A DNA stretch of 64,000 nt from Streptomyces sp. NBC_01478. GTDB taxonomy: Bacteria; Actinomycetota; Actinomycetes; Streptomycetales; Streptomycetaceae. The DNA lies in assembly GCF_036227225.1 (NCBI RefSeq), contig NZ_CP109444.1, positions 11,203,501-11,267,500 of the forward strand, written 5' to 3'. Both the position numbers and the translations under genes were made by a program. The notes beneath the pieces are model-generated. The model was not told the origin of the DNA, ran no database searches, and saw nothing but the letters and a program-made list of their open reading frames with translations. Positions 55,240 through 63,409 of the stretch are shown one piece after another; position 1 is the first letter of the stretch; the number at the start of each line of letters is the position of its first letter.

Positions 55240-55347
55240 GTGATCGGAGAAACACAGCTCGGGGATTTTCTGAAGGCTCGACGTTCTCACTTCCGTCCTC
55301 AGGACGTGGGGTGACCACGTACGGGGAGCGGCGGCGCGATGCCGGGA
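55240..55347 (+). pseudogene. 5' fragment of an XRE/MmyB-like regulator
   Basis: A GTG at 55240 opens MIGETQLGDFLKARRSHFRP and continues QDVG, then stops at 55312. In the next frame the sequence goes straight on as TTYGERRR. Streptomyces XRE regulators of the MmyB-like group start LGDFLRARRARLRPEDVGLTTYGERRRVPGLR, as I recall them. The piece is therefore the first 35 or so codons of such a gene with one base lost near 55311. It ends at TGCCGGGA (55340-55347), where the cyclodeaminase-like frame takes over. Confidence 0.65.
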
Positions 55348-56115
55348 TACGTTTCGGGCCTCGGTCTGGCCGCCAAGCTGGTGTCGGTCTTCGCCGTGCC
55401 CGGGCGGACAGGAGGCAGTGCGCACAGGGGAGTTGTAGCGCTGTTCGACGAACACGACGGCCGCCCGCTCGCGTTGATGGACGCCGAGCCGGTCACCGCC
55501 GTGCGCACTGCCGCCGTCGCGACGATCGCCATGAGGGCGCTGGCACGCCCTCACCCGGACCGGATCGCCGTACTGGGTACGGGAGTTCAGGCCCGCGCCC
55601 AGGTCGAACTCCTCGCGACGTTCGACGCCGACGCTCCTCTCGTCGTAGGCGGGCAGGACCCCGCCCGGCGGCTCGCGGAGCTGCACCCGAGCGCCTCCGC
55701 GGGATCGGTGGAGGAGGCTGCCCGGGGGGCCGATGTCGTGTTCTGCTGCACCAGCGTCCGCGAACCCGTGCTCGATCCGTCGTGGCCGGCCAAGGGCGCT
55801 CACATCGGCTCCGTCGGCGGTTCCCACGGCCACGAACTCGCCCCCGATACCGTCCGCGCCGGATCTCTCTTCGTCGAATGGCCGGGTGCCGCTGCCTCGG
55901 CTCCGCCGGCCGGGGCCCACGAACTGCAGGGCATCCCGTCACACCGGATCACCCTCCTCGGCTCGGTCCTCGACGGCCGTCATCCCGGCCGTCGTGAGCC
56001 CGCCGAGCTGACGGTCTTCAAGTCGACGGGGCACGCAGCGCTCGACGTTGCCGCGGCGGCCGTGGTCCACGATGTCGCCCGTGCTCGCGGCATGGGTACG
56101 GCTCTGGGGTTGTAG
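55339..56115 (+). CDS. ornithine cyclodeaminase/mu-crystallin family protein, N-terminally truncated
   Basis: This is a 258-residue open frame starting MPGYVSGLGLAAKLVSVFAV, a motif that normally sits about 55-60 residues into this family (usual length 310-340). A Rossmann motif (AVLGTGVQARAQVELL), GADVVFCCTS and the catalytic-region segment HIGSVGGSHGHELAPD remain. The active-site Lys of the family probably corresponds to the Lys in AAKLVSVF and is kept. The in-frame codon run upstream hits a stop at 55312 and belongs to an XRE regulator remnant. The N-terminal dimerisation platform is therefore missing, and function is doubtful. Confidence 0.75.
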   Translation: MPGYVSGLGLAAKLVSVFAVPGRTGGSAHRGVVALFDEHDGRPLALMDAEPVTAVRTAAVATIAMRALARPHPDRIAVLGTGVQARAQVELLATFDADAPLVVGGQDPARRLAELHPSASAGSVEEAARGADVVFCCTSVREPVLDPSWPAKGAHIGSVGGSHGHELAPDTVRAGSLFVEWPGAAASAPPAGAHELQGIPSHRITLLGSVLDGRHPGRREPAELTVFKSTGHAALDVAAAAVVHDVARARGMGTALGL

Positions 56116-56416
56116 CGTCACCAGCGCCCTGTGCCGTGACCTCGTCGTCGGCCGGACCGCGGGTCGTCGCGCCCCTCTCGCAGGGTCTCGCCGCCGATGA
56201 CGTGTCGATCTTCTGTGACCTGCTGGTTGTCTGGTGTCTCACCGCGATGTCACCCAAGATCAGTCTCAGTTCGATGCCATTTCCTCGGCGGAACAGTGAG
56301 TCTGCGGCTGAGCCACCGAGTACGAGGAGTGCATGTGAGCTCAGGTCGCGCACCGATGAGTTTCGCGTGCCGTGCCGGTCTGTACGCGTGAGACCGACTT
56401 ACGGAAGGCTGGCGCC
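56116..56416. other. 301-bp gap without a convincing gene
   Basis: Between the cyclodeaminase-like gene and the DHFR-like gene no frame has convincing codon use or a family signature. The minus strand reads open for 112 codons from 56353 but runs into the cyclodeaminase gene. The stretch has lower GC than its flanks, fitting decayed or transferred DNA. GGAAGG at the right end is the ribosome site of the next gene. Confidence 0.4.
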
Positions 56417-56983
56417 ATGCGGAAACTGATCTACGGCATGAACCTGACTCTGGACGGCTACATCGCGGCGCCCGGTGACGACATCGGCTGGGGCGGACCG
56501 CCGAGCGACGAGCTGTTCCGGTTCTGGTCGGACCAGTTGCAGGCGACCGACCTGTCGCTGTACGGGCGCAAGCTGTGGCAGACGATGAGCTCCCACTGGC
56601 CGACCGGCGACCAGCAGCCGGGCGCCACCCCGGCGGAGATCGAGTTCGCGCGCCGCTGGCGGGACATGTCGAAGGTGGTGTTCTCCTCGACGATCGACAA
56701 GGTCGACTGGAACACCCGCCTGGTAACCGGCGACGCGGTTGCCGAGATCACCCGGCTCAAGGCCGAGGACGGCGGCCCGATGGACATCGGCGGCGCGACG
56801 CTCGCCGGGGCGGCCATGCGCGCCGGGCTGATCGACGAGTACGTGCTGGCCACCGCGCCGGTCCTGGTGGGCGGCGGCACACCGTTCTTCATCGCGCTGG
56901 ACAACTGGGTGAACCTGAACCTGGTGGAGACGCGGACGTTTCCCGGCGGTGTGATCCTGACCAGGTACGAGACGAGGCGCTGA
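56417..56983 (+). CDS. dihydrofolate reductase family protein (RibD C-terminal-like)
   Basis: This is a 188-residue protein of the DHFR/RibD-C fold: MRKLIYGMNLTLDGYIAAPG at the N-terminus, YGRKLWQTM, VVFSSTIDKVDWNTRLV, DIGGATLAGAAMRAGLIDEY and PVLVGGGTPFF are the family's usual landmarks. The ATG at 56417 follows GGAAGG. Such stand-alone proteins bind NADPH; physiological substrates are unknown. It is monocistronic, convergent with the acetyltransferase-like gene. Confidence 0.9.
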   Translation: MRKLIYGMNLTLDGYIAAPGDDIGWGGPPSDELFRFWSDQLQATDLSLYGRKLWQTMSSHWPTGDQQPGATPAEIEFARRWRDMSKVVFSSTIDKVDWNTRLVTGDAVAEITRLKAEDGGPMDIGGATLAGAAMRAGLIDEYVLATAPVLVGGGTPFFIALDNWVNLNLVETRTFPGGVILTRYETRR

Positions 56984-57104
56984 GCGCCAGTCCGGGATGC
57001 ACGGGCCATATGCTCCGCGGGTGACACCCCCTGGGTGACCCGGACTACCGCCCGATTCAACGTCCAGAGTTCTCACCGAAGGTGGCAGTTTCTGGGCCAG
57101 GTCG

Positions 57105-57128
57105 AAAAAAATCGGGCCCGGGCGGCCC
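57105..57128 (-). terminator. rho-independent-type terminator of the acetyltransferase-like gene
   Basis: Read on the minus strand, GGGCCGCCCGGGCCC forms a hairpin followed by CGA and seven T residues, 14 bp past the TAA stop. A T tract is uncommon in this DNA, so the call is strong. Confidence 0.75.
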
Positions 57129-57142
57129 TGGAGCTGGTCTGG

Positions 57143-57856
57143 TTACTGGCCGTGCAGCCAGATCCGCAGCGGACCGACCGGCTCGAAGCCATGCTGGACG
57201 GCTGCCGCCAGGGCGTCGCCCTGCTCGTAACCGACCACCGGCAGGGTGGGGAACAGCCACGTGACTGCGTCCAGTACGACCGGCCAGGCCGCGTCGGGGC
57301 CGCCGCCCAGCGCGAAGACATTGGAGATTCCGACCGCTTGGTCGCTGCGGCTGGCCACCGCGCCGGTGACCACGCGGCCGTCGGCGGACTTCCCGGCGAG
57401 CACGAAGGTGGCGGGGTCGTCGAGTAGTTCGGGCTGGAAGAGGTCCGCGTTGCCATCCTCATCGTCCCAGGCGAGCGCCCAGGCGTGCAGCATGTCCGGG
57501 TCGCCCGCCACGTCCCAGGCGAGATCCGACGCGGGGGCGGGCGCACTCGCCGGGCGGTGGATCCATTGCGCCTCGAACAGCACCTGGAAGCCGGCCTCCG
57601 TCAGGTCGAGGTCGGCGAAGCTGTCCTTGACGGAGGCGCCGGGTGCGGCGGTGTCGATCCGGGACACCAACGCGGCTCGGTCGGCGCCCGGTACCAGCGT
57701 CACCGCGTCGGGGTAATACAGCGGCGTGCGAGACGGAGCGGCCCAGGCATGTGCCCCGAACTCGCCCGCCAAGCCGTGTGATCGGCTCATCGCCGCGCAC
57801 CACTCGGCGTTGTTGCGGGCGGCGGCCCGGACCAGGAGCTGCTTAGGAGTCGTCAC
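57143..57856 (-). CDS. GNAT-like acetyltransferase
   Basis: This is a 237-residue protein related to GNAT acyltransferases: an N-terminal all-alpha part (MTTPKQLLVRAAARNNAEWC), then beta strands around TFVLAGKSADGRVVTGAVAS, a SDQAVGISNVFALGG strand-loop and a C-terminal FEPVGPLRIWLHGQ as in many actinobacterial GNAT-like proteins. The classical Q/RxxGxG/A CoA loop is degenerate (SNVFALGGGPDAAWP), so activity is uncertain. It has a clear terminator downstream and starts within 110 bp of the TniQ-like fragment. Confidence 0.7.
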   Translation of the reverse strand: MTTPKQLLVRAAARNNAEWCAAMSRSHGLAGEFGAHAWAAPSRTPLYYPDAVTLVPGADRAALVSRIDTAAPGASVKDSFADLDLTEAGFQVLFEAQWIHRPASAPAPASDLAWDVAGDPDMLHAWALAWDDEDGNADLFQPELLDDPATFVLAGKSADGRVVTGAVASRSDQAVGISNVFALGGGPDAAWPVVLDAVTWLFPTLPVVGYEQGDALAAAVQHGFEPVGPLRIWLHGQ

Positions 57857-57958
57857 GAGTGCGGATCATGACGAATCTGGCCCGGCCCGTCGAACGATTT
57901 TCCGTTGCCCCCAAGAGGGACGCTCCGTCCGAAAGCCCGTCAGCCAACCGCTTGGGAA

Positions 57959-58354
57959 TTACGGGCTCGTCGGCAAGGGCATCTGATCGGGAGCGATAGC
58001 GAGACGCCGTGCCGCATCGGCGGGCAGGCGGCTGTGGCCTCGCCAGTGCGGGGAGGCGAACAGGCGGGTGAGGACGACGGCTTCGGGATAGGTGGCCAGT
58101 TCGATCCGGGATGCGGACGGACGGTGAGGATCGCCGCACGGGTCCTCGCCCAGCAGGTTGAGTCGGCGGTTCCAACGCTGCTGCGGCGGTGTGCTGCCGA
58201 CCTCATTGGTGAACCACTTGGTCAGGCGGTCGCGGGCATCGACGTAGGCCAGCGCGGTGGAGGGGTGGGTGCCCCGACGGACGATCCGCTGATGTCGGCG
58301 GTTGGCCCGAAGAACCTCGGGCAGTCGTGTGAGATTGTGCTGCTCGTCTCTTCT
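57959..58354 (-). pseudogene. C-terminal fragment resembling a TniQ-family transposition protein
   Basis: The minus strand is open in frame from 58354 to a TAA at 57959 and reads convincingly as protein: HNLTRLPEVLRANRRHQRIV, then ALAYVDARDRLTKWF, RWNRRLNLLGEDP and ATYPEAVVLTRLFASPHWRG. The YPEAVxLTRLxASPxW pattern after a WxxRLxxLG segment resembles the C-terminal half of actinobacterial TniQ-like proteins. There is no start codon: the frame runs into the end of the HD-domain gene at 58357. I read it as the tail of a transposon-associated gene left after a deletion. The family call is from memory and tentative. Confidence 0.5.
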
Positions 58355-58356
58355 CG

Positions 58357-58938
58357 TCAGCCGCCGGCTTGCCTGAGCAGTTCGGCCGCGATGGTGAAGG
58401 GTGGTGCCGCCTTCGGGGACTTCCGGGCGTGGTTGACGATGGCCGCCTGGAGCGTGTGGTCGTCGGGCGACCGTGGGTAGGCGAGACGCACGGGCTTCTG
58501 CACCTCGGGGGACAGCTCTGTGAAGCGGCCACCGTCGGTGAAGACGCCCTTGTGGGTCAGGTAGGTCAGCAGGCCCATGCGGTCGGCGAGGCCGAGCGAG
58601 CTGTGCAGGGCGATGGCTTCCCAGACCCGGCTGATGTCGTCGTCGGGGATCCCGTGCTCGGCCAGCAGCTTCGCGGCGAGGTCCGCGCCTTCGACCTCGA
58701 AGCGGGCATTGCCCTCGGCGAGCGTCCCCAGCCCGAGGTCGTGCATGACCGTGGCCGCGAACAGAAGGCCCTCGTCGTACGCCGCATCGGTCAGCAGGCC
58801 TTCCTGCCGAGCGGTCAGCCGTGCGAAGTAGAAGCTGCGCAGGCTGTGTTCGGCGATCTGCCGGTCCACCGTCCCGTGCAGCACCGCGAGGGCCGCGTCG
58901 GCGACGTCACCGGTCGGTACAGCCAGAGGATCGTCCAT
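58357..58938 (-). CDS. HD-domain protein
   Basis: This is a 193-residue protein with the HD phosphohydrolase pattern: a His in AEHSLRSFYFA, the HD pair in LLFAATVMHDLGLG and a later His in EAIALHSSLGLAD. The fold belongs to metal-dependent nucleotide/phosphate hydrolases. The ATG at 58938 (MDDPLAVPTGD) is taken as start since the preceding codons are hydrophobic and lie in the intergenic region; no ribosome site is visible. It is divergent from the broken GlxA-type regulator, a pairing seen in actinobacteria. Its stop abuts the TniQ-like fragment, so the 3' end may have been affected by that rearrangement. Confidence 0.8.
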   Translation of the reverse strand: MDDPLAVPTGDVADAALAVLHGTVDRQIAEHSLRSFYFARLTARQEGLLTDAAYDEGLLFAATVMHDLGLGTLAEGNARFEVEGADLAAKLLAEHGIPDDDISRVWEAIALHSSLGLADRMGLLTYLTHKGVFTDGGRFTELSPEVQKPVRLAYPRSPDDHTLQAAIVNHARKSPKAAPPFTIAAELLRQAGG

Positions 58939-59008
58939 GACCAGAACGTAAGCCACCGCCACCGCCCACAAAAGTGGCCCGAAAGACTGCCTCCGCTACG
59001 ATTGGGCC

Positions 59009-59720
59009 ATGATCGCCAATGGCGTGGCCATGTCCCTGCGTCATCACGTTCGTACTGAGCCTGCCCGGCGTGCTGCTCCTTGAGCTGGGCATCGCGGCGC
59101 AGATCTTCTCGATGGACCCGCACTACGAGCTGACGGGTGCGGCGTGGGAGCCGGTCCTGTCCGTGGCCCACTCGGGGCTCTACGTCACGGGTGCAGCCGG
59201 CCTTTGTGCGCTCGCGAAGGCAGACACTGTTGTCGGCTCCGGAGCGTTCGCCCTGGCGGCCGATGGGTCTTCTCGACGGAAGGGCCGCTACGACCCATTG
59301 GCAGGTGTCCGACCGGCTTCAAATGCAAGGGCGCGGTTGCTGGTGGCGCCGCCCCAACGCCCCGGCGGCCAGGCGCAATACACTGACCAGCTCCGCAGTC
59401 GGCCGAGCAGCCAGGAACTCGCCACCGTTCGGGACTGGATGCTCGACAACATGGCAGCGCCGATTACCGTCGACGATCTCGCCGCACATGCCTGCATGGC
59501 TCGGCGCACCCTGGTCCGCCGCTATCGCGAAGAGACCGGGACCTCCCCCATGGCATGGCTGGCCGACGCACGTATCGACCGTGCGCCTGACCGGAATCGG
59601 GAATCCAGCGTCTATGCGTGCGGCCTTCCACAGACGTGTCGGGACGTCACCTCAGGAGTACCGCGCTCTTTACCGGCAGAAGGCGCGAGCGGGCGAGACC
59701 GCCTATCCACTTCTCCGACA
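59009..59720 (+). pseudogene. frameshifted and internally deleted GlxA-type AraC-family regulator
   Basis: Pieces of a DJ-1/PfpI-AraC regulator are found in order but in different frames. An ATG at 59009 begins MIANGVAMSLRHH, the frame then shifts to FVLSLPGVLLLELGIAAQIF, later GLLDGRAATTHWQVSDRLQ in another frame, then PGGQAQYTD and WMLDNMAAPITVDDLAAHAC with RTLVRRYREETGTSPMAWL, and finally GIGNPASMRAAFHRRVGTSPQEYR again shifted. Most of the DJ-1 core (about 60-80 residues) and a segment inside the AraC domain are missing. At least three shifts mean it cannot encode a working regulator. It is divergent from the HD gene. Confidence 0.75.
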
Positions 59721-59763
59721 GCTTGCAGTTCGCGTGAATGTGCCAGGCGCGAGGCCGTGGTCG

Positions 59764-60795
59764 TCAGGATTCGGAAGGCGGGCAGCCGCAGGATTCGCGG
59801 TGCATGAACGTCGGGTTGATGGTGACCTTGCGCGGTGGCAGCGCGGGGGAGGCGATCCGGGACAGGGCCATGGAGACGGCCTGTTCACCGATGGACAGGG
59901 CGGGTTGGGCCATGGCGGTCAGCCGCGGGTGGAAGAGGTCGGCCCATTCGAAGTCGTCGAAGGACACGAGGGCCATGTCACCCGGAACCGCCAGACCCAC
60001 GTCGCGTAGAGCACGCATGGCGCCGATCGTCATGCGGTTGTTGCCCACGACCAGGGCTGTGGGGGGCTCGGGGAGAGACAGGAGTTGTCCGATGGCGGCT
60101 GCTGCGCCTTCTTCGCTGGAGTCACCGTCCGCTTCGTAGGACGGGTCGGCGTCGATGCTGTTGCGGCGCAGGCCGAGCCGGTAGCCGTCGAGGCGTTCAA
60201 GAGTGGTGGTGAGGCCGTCACGTCCGGTGATCATGGCGATGCGGGTGTGTCCGACGGATGCCAGATGGTCCACGAGGATCGCGGTGGGTTCGGTGTTGTC
60301 GACGGCGACCTGGTCGATGGCCGCGGGAACGAAGCGGTCGATGGCGATGACGGGGACATCGACCTTGTCGGCGTACCGGATGGCCTGGGCCCCGTCGCCG
60401 GAGGCGGCCAGGATGATCGCGCTGACCCTGCGGCGCAGCAGCTCGCTGACCGCCTTGATCTCCGTGTCGGCGTCGTCGTGGGTGTCCGCCATCAGTACCG
60501 AGTACCCGGCGGCCGAGGCGTCCCGGTCGATGCCGTGGACGACGTTGCTGAAGTAGGGGTTGGACAGGGCGGACATGGCCAGGCCTATGGTCCCGTAGCC
60601 CGTACTGTCCAGGGCGCGGGCGACCGGATCGGGGACGTAGCCGGTCTCGGCGACGGCATCCAGCACCACGCGTACCGTCGCCGGGGCGACCGGCCGGGTC
60701 TTGTTGAGCACATGGGACACCGTCGATACGGATACGCCCGCCCGACGGGCCACATCGGACATGGTGGGTGTCTGTCGGGGTGCTCTGCCTGCCAT
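59764..60795 (-). CDS. LacI-family regulator of the fructose-type ABC locus
   Basis: This 343-residue regulator has a helix-turn-helix SDVARRAGVSVSTVSHVLNK (residues 13-32) followed by a hinge (YVPDPVARALDS) and a sugar-binding core (IGLAMSALSNPYFSNVVHG, MADTHDDADTEIK, ALVSFDDFEWADLFHPRLTA). Its C-terminus carries HRESCGCPP, a common LacI tail in actinobacteria. It starts 9 bp after the kinase stop, last gene of the leftward frc-like operon, and should autoregulate the operon in response to the imported sugar. Confidence 0.92.
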   Translation of the reverse strand: MAGRAPRQTPTMSDVARRAGVSVSTVSHVLNKTRPVAPATVRVVLDAVAETGYVPDPVARALDSTGYGTIGLAMSALSNPYFSNVVHGIDRDASAAGYSVLMADTHDDADTEIKAVSELLRRRVSAIILAASGDGAQAIRYADKVDVPVIAIDRFVPAAIDQVAVDNTEPTAILVDHLASVGHTRIAMITGRDGLTTTLERLDGYRLGLRRNSIDADPSYEADGDSSEEGAAAAIGQLLSLPEPPTALVVGNNRMTIGAMRALRDVGLAVPGDMALVSFDDFEWADLFHPRLTAMAQPALSIGEQAVSMALSRIASPALPPRKVTINPTFMHRESCGCPPSES

Positions 60796-60804
60796 GTCCG
60801 GATC

Positions 60805-61500
60805 TTATCCAAGCTCACTGAGCACGAGATCCGCCCGTGGGACGGTGCTGCGGATCAGTGAACTGGTGTCCTCGTCGACTCCCAGGGTCTTCGCGCGGGC
60901 GGCCTCAGCGGTGAAGCCGTAGCTGATGTAGCGGCGGGTGAGCCGCTCGCGCCGGGGCTCGGGGAGGGCGTCCAGGAACCAGCTCTCGTCCAGCAGGTCC
61001 TTGATCCGAAGCCAGGGATCCCGCGTGGCCAGCAGGAAGTTGCCGTCGACGACGACCAGCCGGTGGTGCGCCGCGACTTCGATCGCTCCTGCCACGGCGT
61101 CCTCGAGGTCGCGGTCGAATTCCGGCCACCACACGGTGTGTTCGGTTTCGGCACGCGTACGGCGCAGGAGGGCGACGAAGCCGTCGGCGTCGAAGGTGTC
61201 GATCGTGCCCTTCCTGGCTGACTGTCCCCGGGCCTCGATGATTTTGTGGGCGAGATGGAATCCGTCCATGGACACCGCCACCGCCAGCCCCGGCTGCTCC
61301 TTCTCCAGCCGGGCCAGGAGCTGTTCGGCGAACGTGGACTTCCCCGCGCCGGGCTCGCCGACGATGCCGAGGAGCGCCCGGCCGTCGCGGGCGAGGTGCA
61401 GGGCCCGCTCGGTGAGCGCGTCCGGGGAGGGACTGCCGTAGAGCGGGGTGCTGCTCGGGCCGGTTTCACCGTCGGTGCGGTTGCTGCCGGTGATCGTCAT
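60805..61500 (-). CDS. FrcK-like nucleoside/sugar kinase (P-loop)
   Basis: This is a 231-residue P-loop kinase: Walker A GIVGEPGAGKST near residue 45, VAVSMDGFHLAHKII, GTIDTFDADGFVALLRR, WWPEFDRDLEDAV, VVVDGNFLL and a lid-like RRERLTRRYISYG segment, as in the PRK/pantothenate-kinase-related FrcK proteins. The ATG at 61500 overlaps the ATPase stop (ATGA). In rhizobia frcK follows frcBCA, and its product is thought to phosphorylate the imported sugar; the exact substrate here is unproven. Confidence 0.8.
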   Translation of the reverse strand: MTITGSNRTDGETGPSSTPLYGSPSPDALTERALHLARDGRALLGIVGEPGAGKSTFAEQLLARLEKEQPGLAVAVSMDGFHLAHKIIEARGQSARKGTIDTFDADGFVALLRRTRAETEHTVWWPEFDRDLEDAVAGAIEVAAHHRLVVVDGNFLLATRDPWLRIKDLLDESWFLDALPEPRRERLTRRYISYGFTAEAARAKTLGVDEDTSSLIRSTVPRADLVLSELG

Positions 61501-62393
61501 TCGGGGGACTCCGACGGGTGGTGGGAGGCGGGCTTCTCCTCGGGCATGTGCTGAGTCGTGCTCTCCAGGAGTGTGCCGTCGGCTTCCATGCGCAGTGCAC
61601 CGGTCATCAGGCCCACCACTTCGGTCATCGTGCACGTCTCGGGCGAGACCACGGCGACGCGCCTGCCCAGACGGTGCACATGGATGCGGTCGGCGATCTC
61701 GAAGACCTGCGGCATGTCGTGGCTGATGAGGACGACGGGGACGCCCCGGTCGCGGATTCGGGCGATGAGGTCCAGGACCTGACGGGACTCCCGCACGCCG
61801 AGGGCCGCGGTCGGCTCGTCCATGATGATCAGCCGGGTGCCGAACATGGCCGCCCGAGCTACCGCCACCGCCTGCCGCTGGCCACCGGACAGGGTGCCGA
61901 CGAGCTGGGTGATGTCCTGGATGGTGGCGATGCCGAGCCGGTCGAGCTGCTCGGCGGCCTGCGTGCGCATCTTCTTGTGGTCGAGCATGCGCAGTCCCGA
62001 GCCCAGGAAGCCCTCACGGCGCAGGGGCCGGCCGAGGAAGAGATTCGTGGCGATGTCCATCTGCGGGGCGACGGCGAGGGTCTGGTAGACGGTCTCGATG
62101 CCTGCCGCGCGTGCGTCGCGCGGCCCGTGGAAGTGGACCGGCCGGCCGTCCAGTTCGATGGTTCCCGCGTCCGGGACGAGGGCTCCGGTGAGGGCCTTGA
62201 TCAGGCTCGACTTGCCCGCACCGTTGTCCCCGACGACGGCGAGGACCTCACCGGCGCGGATCTCGAAGTCGGACTCGCTGATGGCCACGACATTGCCGTA
62301 GCGCTTGACCAGTCCGCTCGCGCTCATCACCACGTCGGCGGTGTGCGGCGCGGGTGCCTGGGCGGATGCGGCGTCGGATCGGGGCTGGTTCAT
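61497..62393 (-). CDS. frcA: ABC sugar transporter ATP-binding protein (FrcA-like)
   Basis: This is a 298-residue ATPase of the carbohydrate uptake transporter-2 type but with a single nucleotide-binding domain, like FrcA. It has Walker A GDNGAGKS, Q-loop VYQTLAVAPQMDIATNLFLG, signature LSGGQRQAVAVARA, Walker B LIIMDEPTAALG and H-loop VVLISHDMP. A C-terminal tail of about 40 residues follows. The ATG at 62393 overlaps the permease stop (ATGA), and its stop overlaps the kinase start. Confidence 0.92.
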   Translation of the reverse strand: MNQPRSDAASAQAPAPHTADVVMSASGLVKRYGNVVAISESDFEIRAGEVLAVVGDNGAGKSSLIKALTGALVPDAGTIELDGRPVHFHGPRDARAAGIETVYQTLAVAPQMDIATNLFLGRPLRREGFLGSGLRMLDHKKMRTQAAEQLDRLGIATIQDITQLVGTLSGGQRQAVAVARAAMFGTRLIIMDEPTAALGVRESRQVLDLIARIRDRGVPVVLISHDMPQVFEIADRIHVHRLGRRVAVVSPETCTMTEVVGLMTGALRMEADGTLLESTTQHMPEEKPASHHPSESPE

Positions 62394-63406
62394 GCTGCCC
62401 TCCTGCGGACGACCCGGTCGACCGCGACGGCGACGATGACCAGGATGCCCGTGGCGACCTGCTGGTAGAGGCTGTCGATGCCGGCCTGGGTCAACCCGTT
62501 GGTGAGGACGGTGACGACCAGGGCGCCCAGTACGGTGCCGGGGATGCCGCCGCGCCCGCCGAAGAGACTGGTGCCGCCGATCACCACGGCGGTGATGCTG
62601 TCCAGGTTGCCGGTCTGGAAGGCGTTCGGGTCGGCGTTGGGGATGCGGCCGAGTGCCTGCCAGGCGGCGATGGCGTAGACGAACCCGGCCAGCACGTACA
62701 CGCTCAGCAGGGTGCGCCGGGTGTTGATGCCGGTCAGCCTGGCGGCTTCCTCGTCGTCGCCGACGGCGTAGACGTTGCGGCCCCAGGAGGTCTGGGTGAG
62801 CAGGAACCACAGACCGACGATCAGGACGATCGCCACGCCCATGCCGTAGGTGACCTCGATCTGGCCGAACAGGTAGGAGCGCTTGCCCAGGAAGGTCAGC
62901 ACACCCGAGGAGACGGCGAAGCTCTCGCCGTTGGCGAACAACTGGCCGGTCGCGGTCAGCACGCTGAGGACGCCGAGGGTGACGATGAAGGGAGGCAGTC
63001 GCAGCCGGGTCACCAACGTGCCGGACACGGCACCGACGGCCGTGCACAGCAGGACACCGACGAGGAGGGCGAGGCCCCCGGGCATGGAGTGCTGGCCGAG
63101 CTTGGCGATGACGAGGGTGCCCAGGACCATGATGGCCGCGTTGGCCAGGTCGATGCCGGCGGTGAGGATGATGAGGGTCTGGCCGAGGGCGAGCGTGCCG
63201 ACGACCAGGAACTGCTCCACGATCAGCGACCCGTTGTCGAGGTTGAAGAACGTGTCGGTGGTCAGCGCGAACACGATCACGGCGATGACCAGCGCGGCCA
63301 GCGGGCCCGCCGCCGCGTTGCCGATAAGTCGCGCGAGCAGGGACTTGGCCGGGGGCCGGGCGGTGGGGGCCTCGGGCGTCGTGGGGGAGGTGTGCGTGGT
63401 GGTCAC
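62390..63406 (-). CDS. frcC: ABC sugar transporter permease (FrcC/RbsC-like)
   Basis: This is a 338-residue permease of the branched-chain/ribose type (BPD_transp_2) with about ten hydrophobic helices, including TLALGQTLIILTAGIDLANA (the GIDLS-like motif), VGVLLCTAVGAVSGTLVTRL and GGTSLFGGRGGIPGTVLGAL near the C-terminus. The GTG start lies 3 bp after the binding-protein stop. It pairs with the FrcA-like ATPase encoded next to form the importer channel. Confidence 0.92.
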   Translation of the reverse strand: MTTTHTSPTTPEAPTARPPAKSLLARLIGNAAAGPLAALVIAVIVFALTTDTFFNLDNGSLIVEQFLVVGTLALGQTLIILTAGIDLANAAIMVLGTLVIAKLGQHSMPGGLALLVGVLLCTAVGAVSGTLVTRLRLPPFIVTLGVLSVLTATGQLFANGESFAVSSGVLTFLGKRSYLFGQIEVTYGMGVAIVLIVGLWFLLTQTSWGRNVYAVGDDEEAARLTGINTRRTLLSVYVLAGFVYAIAAWQALGRIPNADPNAFQTGNLDSITAVVIGGTSLFGGRGGIPGTVLGALVVTVLTNGLTQAGIDSLYQQVATGILVIVAVAVDRVVRRRAA

Positions 63407-63409
63407 GGA

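Noticed and set aside
56018..56353. Minus-strand frame possibly coding in the 56.1-56.4 kb gap
   Set aside because: It runs into the cyclodeaminase gene on the opposite strand and shows no recognisable domain; left as unassigned.
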